60,924 bases of DNA from Flavobacteriaceae bacterium CP2B. Its GTDB lineage: Bacteria > Bacteroidota > Bacteroidia > Flavobacteriales > Flavobacteriaceae. This document shows positions 18,601 through 27,400 of the stretch, piece after piece. Below the pieces are notes generated by a model. That model was not told where the DNA came from, ran no database searches, and saw only the letters and a program-made list of their open reading frames with translations. Each line of letters opens with the position of its first letter. Position 1 is the first letter of the stretch. The position numbers and the translations under genes were made by a program. The stretch lies in NCBI GenBank assembly GCA_001683825.1, contig LXTR01000051.1:1-60924 (forward strand). The letters are read 5' to 3'.

Positions 18601-19283
18601 ATCCAATATAACGTCTGTTGTTTCTTTTGTGGGAACAACCACATTCCTACCATTACAGGGCCTAGTAACATTAATACGTACAGTGTCACCGCACGCATTA
18701 AATAATAAAAGTTTGCCCATATCATTAATCCAGCTTCAATGAATAGTCCGAATATGATAAACATATAATCGTTTTCATGACCTTTCATTGAGAGCTCTGT
18801 AATTGTTTTATAGTCAGACAGCCCCGACTTTAACAAAGGTATTTGTTGATCCGGGTTAAAATTCCCGTTATTTACTCCATTTATCGCCTCTTTAAATTCC
18901 AATGTAATCCAATTGTTTAGATTAAATACAAAATTATAAAAGAAATCCAAATGCCAGAGACAAATCGAGATAATCATTAAGTCTTTTGCATATTCAATTA
19001 ATGCCGTCCGATTATTTGGATTTATAGCCGTTGCTGAATATTTTGCTGCTGTAAAAACTACACTGACGAGGACACAAAAAGCAACAAATTTAAACATGAC
19101 AGGCATACCGGTATCTAATACATTCGTAACCGCATTCTTTTCATATAAAAAATCTAGATTAGCATTATCTCCACCAAAGACTAGAACTGGAATAGTATCC
19201 ATAAATCCATAAATAGGCGCTAGGAGAGTCTTTACCATATGGATAATAAGGCCACCGACCCAATCTATTATTTTCTCAAGCAT
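15615..19283 (-). CDS. virB6: VirB6/TrbL-like polytopic channel protein with large repeat tail
   Basis: 1222 residues. The first ~290 contain about six transmembrane helices with VirB6/TrbL-type features (YLMRAVTLYVLMLLGPVMVGMW, GAVLIQAIHAITLWLVITLI). The remaining ~900 residues are soluble, Ala/Gln/Gly-rich, and include three imperfect repeats of about 120-135 residues starting near 531, 649 and 783. Each contains FKKGY-type, DM/T-MSQQEK and KDAFAS motifs. In Gram-positive conjugation systems this protein forms the inner channel. RBS AAGGAAGGTG precedes the ATG; it lies 30 bp after virB4. Confidence 0.8.
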   Translation of the reverse strand: MLEKIIDWVGGLIIHMVKTLLAPIYGFMDTIPVLVFGGDNANLDFLYEKNAVTNVLDTGMPVMFKFVAFCVLVSVVFTAAKYSATAINPNNRTALIEYAKDLMIISICLWHLDFFYNFVFNLNNWITLEFKEAINGVNNGNFNPDQQIPLLKSGLSDYKTITELSMKGHENDYMFIIFGLFIEAGLMIWANFYYLMRAVTLYVLMLLGPVMVGMWLFPQKKQQTLYWIREFMGAVLIQAIHAITLWLVITLIGGAQNPIIKLVLLAMFIPVGEIVKSFIGLSTNASAGIHRAGTMMGMGALASVAGLVKGVRDDYRNSKVKPDDKGDKEKTKEDADNPKDALGANLGTDIGTTSRAARMLKAGQVGSALGKATTGLAGMAAGAGLGPGAMVAGSQVGSALGAAPGAAAGRSVAAVGEGAVALGKHIGSSIKKGADTYSNLNGESYPELTDEDIAQDLATKDFENWKADNPNSAVASRLKQAFPNASDAEIAKKVAKTNSDQMSRFTNQRKQDLQNMKKTATPYGNARDLVNAATNAFQKGYEGDHKDTFMSQLPENMSAEEKEKQWNDHLNAKVQGFRNHAEQAATKAGAMPVDAKDKQGNNLFDKSYVNKDAFASQLALGKVGKAVEGVKGETLESGHQNMGQVGALVGASTAAFKKGYTADHKAGFMKQFPADMSQQEKEAAWNKHLDQKVQGFKNYAQQAAESAGIVQQKDGTNYANKEAFASHLSQQLQKNPDLNAMGISSAAGIQKAVNGVKTHGLTSGTGSQQAKQVSNVGNLVQASTESFKQGYAAEQQASFMKNLSPTMSQQQKKQAWQSHLNEKGNEFKAVAQQAAVQAGAMPVQAKDTSGKSLHNQSYINKDAFASQLTKGLQSHASLGTVSQQVGSGITSAIQGVRSHGVAAGGAINKAVYAATQTQASIARAGDLSVAEIERSYADASTSVANIAQSAGKMSIPTSAVGRITQQSAKLGMSVMEGAKHLMLADRIDTVSNAYFSAASAVQQSGGNAVQRVISGTTAAVNTSLGGNAAERHYNVTKGLSYAAGVIGGAGAYQATARMVSKHNPYNSAVRTEAKEIQEIQQMVPTTTDHTGAQSVVKGAVRLVTTNNKSWIEAKDASGMTQVVSRYGSGDSSIRSGQVVYQDLNISDGQLTQYRNGTKASPAYIQDSSGGKININRSINVNPNQLVGNPNQRPLQQKLVFNEPPLTVNHKVDNGHFYMSDLD

Positions 19284-19313
19284 AATTTCACCTTCCTTTT
19301 CAAAGGTACGCTA

Positions 19314-21413
19314 TTATCCTGCGTACCCTTGTACTTTCTTCATGTTATTTAAAAGCTCTTGTAGTACCGCTTCATTTGATTCAATGAACATCATTTCTTT
19401 GTCGGATGGATCTGTTTGAATCCAAACCGAACTATCCCCAACACGGAAGATTCCTTCTCCTTTTCCTGGGTTGTTTAGGATAATATCTAACTCCCCAGCA
19501 GTTAAATTAAAGTTCTCTTGGATTTTTTTCTTATCAATCTTATTTTGTTCTAAGAAGAAATAAGAGAAAGTAGATTGCAAGATACCACGTGCTTTCACAT
19601 TTTCTAAAATACGAACAAAGTCCTGACTGGCCCAACACATACCAGCATTTCTTTTACGTGAACGACGTGCTACCTTTTCTAAGAAGTTAACCGTTTGTTC
19701 ATAGTCGATAAACTGCCACATTTCATCCACATATAATACTTTTCGCTTGATAGTGTGTTCTGGACTCTTAATCCAATGCTCCCAAATATAGTTCAAGATA
19801 ACGTGGAAAGCGATTGGTTTTAAGAATCCTTCTTCTAAATGACTAATATTAAAATTAACAACACGAGATTCATTTAACTGTGTTTCTACATCACGGCCAA
19901 AATGACTTTGTCCATCAAATAATGGTTTTGAACCATCGCGTAAGAATGGACGAATCGCAGCAATTAACTCTTCTGCCTTCACATCGTCTCCATGACGTTC
20001 TACTATGACATCATAGATTTCTTTTAACTCTGGCTCTGGCTTTCTCACTTGAGACTGAATTAATTGTCCATCCACCTTTTTCACTTCATCTGTATATAAA
20101 GAGGATGGATGTGAGGTAATACCATGTTTATCAAACACTTCACGAATCGCGTCTTCTAGCATCGTACGCTGGAATACATTTAATCCTGGTTGATCAAAGT
20201 CTTGCCCACGAATAATAATGTCAAAGAATCCTAGTATTTCATTGATTTTTTCTAAAATCGGTACAAATCTTACATACTTCACGCCATCACGCTCTACGAG
20301 TTCCTTCTTATCATATTGTTCAAGCGCTTCTAGTTCTTCATCTTTATCCGTAATCTGAAGTTCTGTTACTGCAATTGCACAAGGATTAATAATGATATTA
20401 CTTTCAGGTGAAATATTTAAGTTAATACCACCTAAACGTTTGGTGATTTTTACGAATTCTCCCTCTGGATCAATAATCATCGCATGTGTATCTGCAAGTG
20501 ATGTTTCACGAGCTAGCTTCATTTTTAAAAGTAAACTTTTCCCGGATCCTGAAATTCCTGTCACACCAATGTTATAGTTTGGCGGACGATAATCTGCGTT
20601 ACCAAATGAATTTAAAAATTCTACTTGTCCAGTAATTTTGTTCTTTCCTATTGGTATCCCACCGTTAAATCTTCCGGATCCTGATACAAATGGGGCAAAT
20701 GTACATAGAGCACGTCTATCAATATTTCGATAGGTATCTTGCAGAGTATTTGGTGCACCTAGTGGCATAACAGCTTTCAACCCACTTTTCACACGATTCC
20801 AAGTACTCGCTATCTTAAAGTGAGATGCTTGCATTTCATCTTCAATATACTCACATAAAACGTCCAATTCTTTCTTTGATTCGGCATACGCAACACCCAT
20901 TGTACTCACCATATAGGAGTCGTTTTCATTGAACTGGATTTCATCCATTAAATTGTTTGTATCTTGAATTTTTGCATCTAAGTCTTTTTCTTGGTCAATA
21001 TTTCCTCGTGTACGTTGAAAAGAAAGGTTCGAACGTAGCATCGTAAGCTGCATATCTAATGAGCGCATTGCTTTTGCTTTTGGTTCTTTATGAATATCAA
21101 TCATGACATCCACTTCCCCAGCTGAAGTTAACATGTTTAGCCAATTGGTTTGCATCATACGTGGGTACCCATCACGAGGAATATAAAACGGACGGAAGAA
21201 CGTATTACTTCCTAAAGATTGTTTAATAACTCCATAATCTTCTGCGTCAATTTTCATTCCTTCTGGAGCGATAACATCAAACACAGTTGTTTGATTGTCT
21301 AATTGGGTCGGTATTTCCTCATCTTCCAATTCTTCCTCCTCTAGTTCCAATTCATCTTTTTCTTCTGCTTCTATTTTTTTCTTTTCCTTTTTCTTTTTTC
21401 CGAATAACTTCAT
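19314..21413 (-). CDS. virB4: VirB4-type conjugation ATPase
   Basis: 699 residues. Walker A is GISGSGKSLLLKM at about residue 284 and Walker B is VLYVDEMWQF near 557; ASQDFVRIL follows as in VirB4/TraE proteins. It powers pilus or channel assembly and substrate passage at the membrane. The acidic N-terminus (EEKDELELEEEELEDEEIP) replaces the usual N-terminal VirB4 domain, which is encoded by the gene immediately upstream. Two bases separate the genes, so they are co-translated. Confidence 0.9.
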   Translation of the reverse strand: MKLFGKKKKEKKKIEAEEKDELELEEEELEDEEIPTQLDNQTTVFDVIAPEGMKIDAEDYGVIKQSLGSNTFFRPFYIPRDGYPRMMQTNWLNMLTSAGEVDVMIDIHKEPKAKAMRSLDMQLTMLRSNLSFQRTRGNIDQEKDLDAKIQDTNNLMDEIQFNENDSYMVSTMGVAYAESKKELDVLCEYIEDEMQASHFKIASTWNRVKSGLKAVMPLGAPNTLQDTYRNIDRRALCTFAPFVSGSGRFNGGIPIGKNKITGQVEFLNSFGNADYRPPNYNIGVTGISGSGKSLLLKMKLARETSLADTHAMIIDPEGEFVKITKRLGGINLNISPESNIIINPCAIAVTELQITDKDEELEALEQYDKKELVERDGVKYVRFVPILEKINEILGFFDIIIRGQDFDQPGLNVFQRTMLEDAIREVFDKHGITSHPSSLYTDEVKKVDGQLIQSQVRKPEPELKEIYDVIVERHGDDVKAEELIAAIRPFLRDGSKPLFDGQSHFGRDVETQLNESRVVNFNISHLEEGFLKPIAFHVILNYIWEHWIKSPEHTIKRKVLYVDEMWQFIDYEQTVNFLEKVARRSRKRNAGMCWASQDFVRILENVKARGILQSTFSYFFLEQNKIDKKKIQENFNLTAGELDIILNNPGKGEGIFRVGDSSVWIQTDPSDKEMMFIESNEAVLQELLNNMKKVQGYAG

Positions 21414-21415
21414 GT

Positions 21416-22330
21416 TTACGCCACCCCATTATTTGATTTTTCTGTTTTTTCTTCCGCTAGCACTTTCTTTAGTAACTCTAATTTTCTCTCATTCGTTTCA
21501 CCTGTTGAATATAAGGAGAAATTCTCGTTTTCAATTAAGTCCTGGAAACGCGCTTTTACAGCTTTACGACGGTTAAACGCTACGTATAAGAGTTCTATTA
21601 ATTTATCTTTCGTTAACATTTCTACATTAATTTTTGCTTTCGATAATAGATTTCGAGAAGCGTTATAGCGACGATATAATTCGTTAAATGCCTTATCTAC
21701 AATCTTTTCTTCTAACTCGTCCTCTGTATCAGCAGTAATCGTACTAATATCCACCTTGTATGGATAAATTAAATATCGTTTTTGTTCATATCGAGGTTGC
21801 GAACGTTGCCAGTACTCTAAGTTATCGATAACTTCTTGCCCATATAGTACTGTCTCTGGTGTAAGGTCCTTCGCACCTTTCATCGTTTCTGTCATTTTTC
21901 GTACAGGATCTGTCAAATCTACAAACTTACTTTGAATATATACTTTTGTATTGAACTCTAATGTGGTTAACCAGGATTCAATTTTGATATCAATCGCTTC
22001 TTGTTCCATATTGGAGAGTAAGTAATAATTAACTGGATGCGCTTCCGCAATCAAGACAAATGTGTCATCATGATAACGAATCATATGATTATCAATTTCC
22101 TTAATGTCTTCTACAAAAGCGCTAAAGAAATCAACATTATCCTCATCAACTTCTGATTCAGCAGACATATTCTTTTTATTTTTCTTTCCACTTTTTTCAG
22201 CAGTGTGTTTCTCTACTCTGCCTTGATTTTCCCCCTTTTTCTTAGACCCAAACAGCGGTTTTCCGTTCATTTTCCGATAAAAGAAAAATCCTACAATGGC
22301 TATCGCCGCAAAATATATCATTTCCAACAT
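21416..22330 (-). CDS. Membrane-anchored VirB4 N-terminal-domain-like protein
   Basis: 304 residues: one N-terminal transmembrane helix (MIYFAAIAIVGFFFY), a Lys-rich linker, then a domain resembling the VirB4/TraC N-terminal region (HMIRYHDDTFVLIAEAHPVNYYLL, SNMEQEAIDIKIESWL). No P-loop. It ends 2 bp before virB4. The inference is that an ancestral PrgI-VirB4 type protein is split here, with this subunit tethering the ATPase to the membrane. Confidence 0.65.
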   Translation of the reverse strand: MLEMIYFAAIAIVGFFFYRKMNGKPLFGSKKKGENQGRVEKHTAEKSGKKNKKNMSAESEVDEDNVDFFSAFVEDIKEIDNHMIRYHDDTFVLIAEAHPVNYYLLSNMEQEAIDIKIESWLTTLEFNTKVYIQSKFVDLTDPVRKMTETMKGAKDLTPETVLYGQEVIDNLEYWQRSQPRYEQKRYLIYPYKVDISTITADTEDELEEKIVDKAFNELYRRYNASRNLLSKAKINVEMLTKDKLIELLYVAFNRRKAVKARFQDLIENENFSLYSTGETNERKLELLKKVLAEEKTEKSNNGVA

Positions 22331-22681
22331 CTATAAATTCTCCTTTACCCATGTAGTTGGCTCGTACCCTTTTCTCCACTTCCCTTTTTCGGAACGGCTA
22401 CGCATTTTGATAAGTAAAAATCTATCTAGGTACATGTGTTGTTTTTCTTTATAAATAAAAGCAAACGCTATTACACCTACTACCGTTGGTAGTGCTAAAA
22501 TTAAGCAAATAAAAAACGCTACTACCGCATCAAAGGGTGCAAATAGCCGCCATAAAAATGGTACATATAAATAAAGAGCTGCCCCACCACCTAATAGATA
22601 AATCAATTGGCGTTTACTTAATACACCTAACAGCGTTTTTTGTTCCGAAGTCATGTCAACAGGAACAGTTACTTTTCTCAT
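22331..22681 (-). CDS. PrgI/VirB3-like membrane protein
   Basis: 116 residues with two transmembrane helices (LIYLLGGGAALYLYVPFLW; AVVAFFICLILALPTVVGVIAFAF) and the N-terminal VPVDMTSEQKTLLGVLSKRQL pattern of the PrgI family. In Gram-positive T4SSs this small protein is the VirB3 counterpart that associates with VirB4. It abuts the next gene directly. Confidence 0.8.
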   Translation of the reverse strand: MRKVTVPVDMTSEQKTLLGVLSKRQLIYLLGGGAALYLYVPFLWRLFAPFDAVVAFFICLILALPTVVGVIAFAFIYKEKQHMYLDRFLLIKMRSRSEKGKWRKGYEPTTWVKENL

Positions 22682-22747
22682 ATTGTTTCCTCCCTTATAT
22701 AAGAGAAGCTCTCCCCAAATGGAGGAGAGCTTGTACGAACTCTTATG

Positions 22748-23083
22748 TTAGATTGTTGTAACCCATGAAGCGATGTCGTACGCTTTGATCATGACAAAGC
22801 CTCCAATTGCTGCGCAAGCTAAACCAATCATAGCTTGTGTACGGTTTTCAGGGTTCTTCCCTTGCGCGCCTGAGAGTTTGATACTTGCGAATACAACACA
22901 AGCAACTACCCAAATACCTCCAAAACCAATTAATGTTTTTACAAGGGTATTCATGCTATCTTGGACAGTTGCAGCATTCGAACCACTACTGTTCTTACCA
23001 AGCCCTCCCGTAAAACTATCTTTTGCCAGTAAGAAATCTCCTACTGATGTTGTCATAAGTTTTGCAGACAACCAATTCAACAT
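22748..23083 (-). CDS. VirB2/TrbC-like pilin or channel subunit
   Basis: 111 residues with two hydrophobic helices (LIGFGGIWVVACVVFASIKL; AMIGLACAAIGGFVMIKAYDIA) and the short polar loop GAQGKNPENRTQ. This is the VirB2-like arrangement that leads Gram-positive T4SS operons. ATG 23083 is set by GGAGGTGCAGGAATT; the longer frame to 23167 runs into the leader hairpin. First gene of the T4SS operon. Confidence 0.75.
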   Translation of the reverse strand: MLNWLSAKLMTTSVGDFLLAKDSFTGGLGKNSSGSNAATVQDSMNTLVKTLIGFGGIWVVACVVFASIKLSGAQGKNPENRTQAMIGLACAAIGGFVMIKAYDIASWVTTI

Positions 23084-23121
23084 AATTCCTGCACCTCCGG
23101 GTGATTTTGCTCGCAAAACGC

Positions 23122-23178
23122 AAAAAGACCCCAATATACGCACACGTCCCCTAAGGACATGGCGCATATTGAGGTCTT
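23122..23178 (-). terminator. Leader hairpin of the T4SS operon
   Basis: On the minus strand AGACC-CAATAT-GCGC arms with an internal GTCC/GGAC stem end in GGTCTTTTT. The hairpin lies about 51 nt after the predicted start of the promoter at 23236-23264 and 39 nt before the start codon. It is therefore an attenuator candidate for the whole transfer operon. Confidence 0.75.
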
Positions 23179-23235
23179 CTCTTATATGCGAACTGATTAA
23201 TTTTATATTTTATTGTAAAATCTTATTACGTTTAT

Positions 23236-23264
23236 ATTATAGCAATACGATTTTAAAAATACAA
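23236..23264 (-). promoter_or_regulatory. SigA-type promoter of the T4SS operon
   Basis: TTGTAT, 17 bp spacer, TATAAT on the minus strand. Predicted start near 23229. Confidence 0.7.
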
Positions 23265-23283
23265 CCCCTTATTTACACCTTTA

Positions 23284-23469
23284 TTATTTTTTAACCTCTT
23301 GGTTTGGATCGTACCATACCATTTGAATTTGAAAAATATCACTGTCCTTAAGACCTAAAACATTCATTTCCTCTTTCAATGAGCGCGATGGTTTTATTTT
23401 TATTGATTTAGTACTTTTGTCTCTCAGTGTATACACATGTACATAATAACCTTCTTTTTTCTTTTGCAT
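23284..23469 (-). CDS. Small hypothetical protein (61 aa)
   Basis: A charged, soluble protein (MQKKKEGYYVHVYTL, SLKEEMNVLGLKDSDIFQ) of about 61 residues. AAGGAT lies 11 bases before the ATG at 23469; a TTG at 23481 is too near that site. No family recognised. It lies just upstream of the T4SS promoter, in the same orientation. Confidence 0.55.
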   Translation of the reverse strand: MQKKKEGYYVHVYTLRDKSTKSIKIKPSRSLKEEMNVLGLKDSDIFQIQMVWYDPNQEVKK

Positions 23470-23726
23470 AATACAAATCAAATCCTTCTAACTTCTTTAT
23501 TATTTATTACCTCTTCCTTTACATCTATTCAATAACTTTTATTATAACGTATCCAAATTTGTAGCCAAAAAATGTGTAGATTCAAACCAAGACTAACCAC
23601 AAAAAAATAAGTGCAGATATAACATTTTGAATTAAACTTTATTCTAAATAACTAGCTATATATTCAATTTCGTACGACATATCGTTTTTTTTAAATGTTA
23701 AAATAAAGGAAAAAGGAGACTTGTTC

Positions 23727-23996
23727 ATGGGTGACTTAATCAGTGATGTATTGGGAGGCATCGTTATGTCGATTCCTTCAAGAAAGGAAAAAATGATTCG
23801 AAAAAATTTTAAGTTATTGAAAAAAGAGACGTGGTTTAAAGAGATTGAACAAAGATACGGTAGATTAATGGTATTTAACCATTCCATTAGAGAATTTGTT
23901 GAAAAAGAAGATCTTGAGGCAATCTTAAATGATGTTAAGAAGACTAATGAATTTCGTTATGAATTAGAGGAAATCCTAAAGCAAGAAAAAATATAG
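23727..23996 (+). CDS. Small hypothetical protein (89 aa)
   Basis: 89 residues, highly charged and helical (RKEKMIRKNFKLLKKETWF, REFVEKEDLEAILNDVKK). AAAAGGAG sits eight bases before ATG 23727. It is a lone plus-strand gene between minus-strand units, ended by a bidirectional terminator. No family recognised. Confidence 0.6.
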   Translation: MGDLISDVLGGIVMSIPSRKEKMIRKNFKLLKKETWFKEIEQRYGRLMVFNHSIREFVEKEDLEAILNDVKKTNEFRYELEEILKQEKI

Positions 23997-24030
23997 TTGT
24001 AATCACAAAATGAGCATCAATCAAAAATAA

Positions 24031-24069
24031 AAAACAGGTAATTGTTTGTAATCACAATTACCTGTTTTA
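24031..24069. terminator. Bidirectional terminator between convergent genes
   Basis: AAAACAGGTAATTG and its complement with a short loop and T-runs on both strands. Confidence 0.75.
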
Positions 24070-24081
24070 TATCATTTATAT

Positions 24082-24978
24082 TTACTCTTTATTTTTTAGA
24101 ATTTCATTAACCTCTTTCACACTTAATTCAGTAGCTTCCGCTACTTTCTCTATAGGTACACCGACATTAATTAAATTATGAATCATCTCTATCTTAGTTG
24201 CTATTCTAGCTTCTTCTGCTGCTTCTTTTGCTGCTTTTTCCGCGGCCTTTTCTTCTGCCGTCTCTATTTCTGATATTCTATCTTTTATTGCCTTCTCTCT
24301 CGCTTCATATAAGCGTAAAAAGTCCTTATCGCTACTTAAGCGCTCCCAATCCTCTATTGCCTTTTTCAAAACTGGATCTTTTTCCATCGCGATTCCCTCC
24401 AGGATTGTAGTTAATTTCTCATCTTCATATGCAGGAAATAATAATAGCCAGCGTGCTAATATATCCTCCCATGGATCCATTCGATCTTCTTGCCATTCTC
24501 GAATTACTTTTGGAATCTCAAGAAAGTGCAATTGCATATTCTCTGAAATTATGTGCTCCGATTTTTTGTTCATGACTACACCGACATTATGAAAGTCTTC
24601 TTCTCCTGGAAACAGAATGAAATCCACTATATTAATACATATGGTTGGTCTTAATTCTGTATACTTCATCCCCTGAGTCATTTGGGAATAATACATGCCA
24701 GCCCAGTAGAACAAAGATCGCTCAATCATGTCCTTTTTGTCGCGAACCTGTATCTCTATATTTAAATTTATACCATTATTCAGAGTAGCTCGCAAATCTA
24801 AAATAGACAATTTATCATCCTTTTGTTCCCTTGGAAGATGTGGATCATCCAAATGCAAAGAAATGATTTCCTCATCTAAAGAGGATTGTAATACCGCATT
24901 AAGAAAACCAATGAGTATCTCCTCGTTTCCTTCTACTCCAAACAAGCGCTTGAAAGCAAAGTCAACTCGTAAATTCAC
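24082..24978 (-). CDS. Rpn/PD-(D/E)XK recombination-promoting nuclease family protein
   Basis: 298 residues. LRVDFAFKRLFG at the N-terminus, LDLRATLNNGINLNIEIQV with the D...ExQ nuclease core, and RSLFYWAGMYYSQM are typical of the Rpn/PDDEXK_2 family (DNA endonucleases linked to recA-independent recombination). The C-terminal third is an Ala/Glu coiled coil (EEKAAEKAAKEAAEEA). The GTG start at 24978 has no ribosome site. An ATG at 25004 with AGAAGGG upstream would give MNTSMKKNLVNLRVDF if the following A7 run had one more A, so the 5' end is probably frameshifted. Confidence 0.8.
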   Translation of the reverse strand: MNLRVDFAFKRLFGVEGNEEILIGFLNAVLQSSLDEEIISLHLDDPHLPREQKDDKLSILDLRATLNNGINLNIEIQVRDKKDMIERSLFYWAGMYYSQMTQGMKYTELRPTICINIVDFILFPGEEDFHNVGVVMNKKSEHIISENMQLHFLEIPKVIREWQEDRMDPWEDILARWLLLFPAYEDEKLTTILEGIAMEKDPVLKKAIEDWERLSSDKDFLRLYEAREKAIKDRISEIETAEEKAAEKAAKEAAEEARIATKIEMIHNLINVGVPIEKVAEATELSVKEVNEILKNKE

Positions 24979-25042
24979 TAGATTTTTTTCATAGATGTAT
25001 TCATATTCTCTTCTACCCTTCTTTTAGTTAATTGGATATAAG

Positions 25043-25073
25043 AAAAAGATAGAATTAAAAACTCTATCTTTTT
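25043..25073 (-). terminator. Terminator of the primase gene
   Basis: AAAAAGATAGA and TCTATCTTTTT around a 9-base loop, 43 bp past the primase stop codon. Confidence 0.7.
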
Positions 25074-25115
25074 CAATCTACCTATTTATAAAAATATCAA
25101 CCTACTTTATAACTT

Positions 25116-26429
25116 TCACAATCTCTGAAATACAGGTTTAAATCCCGCTTGCATTGTATCATCCAGCCCCTTACCTTGCGTTGGGTTCCATGCAGCTATA
25201 ATTACGTTATAGCCCACTCGCTTTAACTCTGTCGCAAAGTCTATAAGAGCTTTCCTTACTTTTTGATTTTCTACTAAATCGGCATCAAACGCTAAATAGA
25301 CATTTTCTATACCCATATCCTTTAATACAGGCATAGCAATTCGCCAAGCATTTACACCAGGAATCGCAAGAACCGTTGTTCCTATTTCAGAAATCTCCCC
25401 TTTATTAAATCTCTCTGGAAGCAAATCAGCAATCAAATCGGCTTTCATAGGTCCTTCTGTGATCATTACTGATTTCGTTTGATGAAGTGTACCAGAATTC
25501 CAATGTTTCAAATGAGAACTTGGTACCGCTACATGCACAGGAAGTGGATTTTCACTACCGCCTGCCCCAGTCCCTTGATTTTTGTTTGCTGATGAGAGCC
25601 ACAAATACTTTTGTCCTTTATGAATCTTTACAACAATTTGTCCCTCTTGAAATGGAATCTCTACCTTTTTGCTCACTTCTAGTTCGCCTTCAAAGATACA
25701 ATCACCATCTTTAGTTATCTTTACAACATTAGGCTGCTCGATTAATTCCGCTTGAATTCCAGTAGGTGCCGATTTCACATGAACAGAGTTTTTCACTTCA
25801 TCCACACGAACCTGCCATCCAACAATTTGATTGTACTGGTTTCGAAAAGGAATCAATATACCAGGAGAACCTGACATCAAACGAAGAGAAAGTTGACCTT
25901 TCTTCATCTCATAAAATCCCGGAATCCCCTGCCAGCAATTTTTATTCCCAATCTGATTAAATAGTTTTTCCCAAACTGTCGTATATGTATTATCCTCTTC
26001 TAACTCAATTTGTTGTTTTAAGAAAGAGCGATATTGACGTACTTGTATTTGTTCTTCAGTCATTTTTCTATCTCGTAATAAATGTGTATGATGATGCTCC
26101 TGTAATGGTATGAAATCCATTAACTTACGATTAAACACATCTAATTCTTTATTACTTTTCTTATCATGAATCTGAACTTCATCCGCCGCAGGCAATTGAT
26201 ACTTATCTTTTCCATTTATGTAATGAATGTAGCTTGGGTTGCCCGTGTTTTTTCCATAAATCCATTTACTTTCTACACGTGTGCATGCTACCTTCTCTTG
26301 TGACACATGCAGCATGCAATTACCTGTATCATGACAAATCGGACACGTAACACGGTAAAATTCCCACCAGCTACCTCTTGGATAAGCACTCGTTAAACGA
26401 AATTGACCTTTTTGAATGTTATAATTCAT
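25116..26429 (-). CDS. Toprim/primase-like protein with zinc ribbon
   Basis: 437 residues. An N-terminal Cys-rich unit (CPICHDTGNCMLHV) resembles a primase zinc ribbon. A central region has SGSPGILIPFRNQYNQIVGWQVR, typical of DUF3854/Toprim primases, and the Toprim motifs are ITEGPMKADL and AFDADLV near the C-terminus. It probably primes plasmid DNA synthesis, for example in recipients after conjugation. No helicase domain is attached. Ribosome site AAGGAGTGGGG; a leader hairpin lies 100 nt upstream. Confidence 0.75.
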   Translation of the reverse strand: MNYNIQKGQFRLTSAYPRGSWWEFYRVTCPICHDTGNCMLHVSQEKVACTRVESKWIYGKNTGNPSYIHYINGKDKYQLPAADEVQIHDKKSNKELDVFNRKLMDFIPLQEHHHTHLLRDRKMTEEQIQVRQYRSFLKQQIELEEDNTYTTVWEKLFNQIGNKNCWQGIPGFYEMKKGQLSLRLMSGSPGILIPFRNQYNQIVGWQVRVDEVKNSVHVKSAPTGIQAELIEQPNVVKITKDGDCIFEGELEVSKKVEIPFQEGQIVVKIHKGQKYLWLSSANKNQGTGAGGSENPLPVHVAVPSSHLKHWNSGTLHQTKSVMITEGPMKADLIADLLPERFNKGEISEIGTTVLAIPGVNAWRIAMPVLKDMGIENVYLAFDADLVENQKVRKALIDFATELKRVGYNVIIAAWNPTQGKGLDDTMQAGFKPVFQRL

Positions 26430-26530
26430 TATTCCCCACTCCTTGTATACTGTTTATTATATATGGAACAGATACTTCCATTAAACTTTTTATACTTCTA
26501 TTTAGATATTCTTTTTGTTCATCAATAAAA

Positions 26531-26577
26531 TAAAAAGACAGAAATTCATAGTCGTTTTTAACTACAGATTTCTGTCA
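26531..26577 (-). terminator. Leader hairpin upstream of the primase gene
   Basis: On the minus strand GACAGAAAT and ATTTCTGTC arms with an inner GTAGT/ACTA stem are followed by TTTTTATTTT. It lies about 100 nt before the primase start, consistent with an attenuator, though it could also end the upstream gene 45 bp away. Confidence 0.6.
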
Positions 26578-26621
26578 TTCCCTCTGCATATACACTTTTA
26601 CATAGTTTTGCAAATTACTCA

Positions 26622-27172
26622 TTAAGATACACTCACACCCGTTAAAGAGAATAGATCTTCTTTCGTCGGATTAAGCGCCTGTAACCAGCTATCTACATTT
26701 AAAAAGTTTACTTTTTTAATTGCTCGCCTTTCTCCGCATGCTTAGCTACCTCTAAAGCTCCATGGTGATGTACAATCATTGTAAGATCATTTTTCTTGAA
26801 AATAGAATCTACATCAGTAGAGTTTATATGATGACTACGTAAAATTGGCTTCCATTTCTTTAAGGAATACCCTTCTATTTCTAGGAAACCACGGATTGCA
26901 GTAAAGCGATAACTTGTCCCTCTAAAGCATCGCTCCAATAAAAAAAGGAAATCTCGTATACATCCATTGAAATAGACATGATACAAATAGATTTCCCCTG
27001 CTTGTTTGGCTGCTCGCTGTGACAAGTTTGATGGTTTAATGGAAAACTGATAACAATCTCGTTCCCAAAATGCTCCTTCCTTTGTAACCTTCATTCGTAA
27101 TGCACGCAAATTTGGCATAAAATCAGCTGGATGTGCAGAACAAAATATAGATACTTCATAATTCATTTTCAT
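26622..27172 (-). pseudogene. Unknown protein, C-terminus frameshifted in a poly-A run
   Basis: From ATG 27172 (AAGGGG site upstream) the frame gives 154 residues (YEVSIFCSAHPADFMPNL, FTAIRGFLEIEGYSLKKWKP) ending at 26708 with GEQLKK. Adding one A to the run at that point continues the protein as VNFLNVDSWLQALNPTKEDLF to a stop at 26622, giving about 183 residues. No family recognised. It lies directly upstream of the primase gene in the same orientation, so a DNA-processing role is possible. Confidence 0.6.
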
Positions 27173-27195
27173 TATAATGATCCCCTTCCAAAGCA

Positions 27196-27222
27196 AAAAA
27201 ACACAAATCTTGTGTTTTTCTC
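27196..27222 (-). terminator. Leader hairpin at the ribosome site of the 183-aa gene
   Basis: On the minus strand AAAACACAA and TTGTGTTTT arms run into a T-run and end just before the AAGGGG site. Confidence 0.6.
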
Positions 27223-27274
27223 ACAGTGTTTTTTATTTGTATACCTAAATCTAAATACCTTTTTACAAGTGATT

Positions 27275-27400
27275 CCTAACTTGAAGACAACACAAAAAGG
27301 GCCCCTTCAAGTCGATTAATAATGTGCATAGCAAAATAAGCTATATATACACTAACCGGCTCAAAGAAGCCCTTTCACAATTGAAACAAGACGCAACTTG
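27275..27400 (-). promoter_or_regulatory. Possible attenuator leader with alternative stems
   Basis: On the minus strand a segment with ACTTGAAGGGGCCCTTTTTG can pair upstream with AAAGGGCTTC (terminator-like, followed by T-run) or downstream with CTTCAAGT. These pairings are mutually exclusive. It lies in the leader of the gene starting at 27172. No T-box or known riboswitch core is recognised. Confidence 0.4.

Noticed and set aside
24082-24978. Calling the Rpn-family protein an active transposase
   Set aside because: The family name includes putative transposase, but no terminal repeats flank the gene; nuclease is the safer call.
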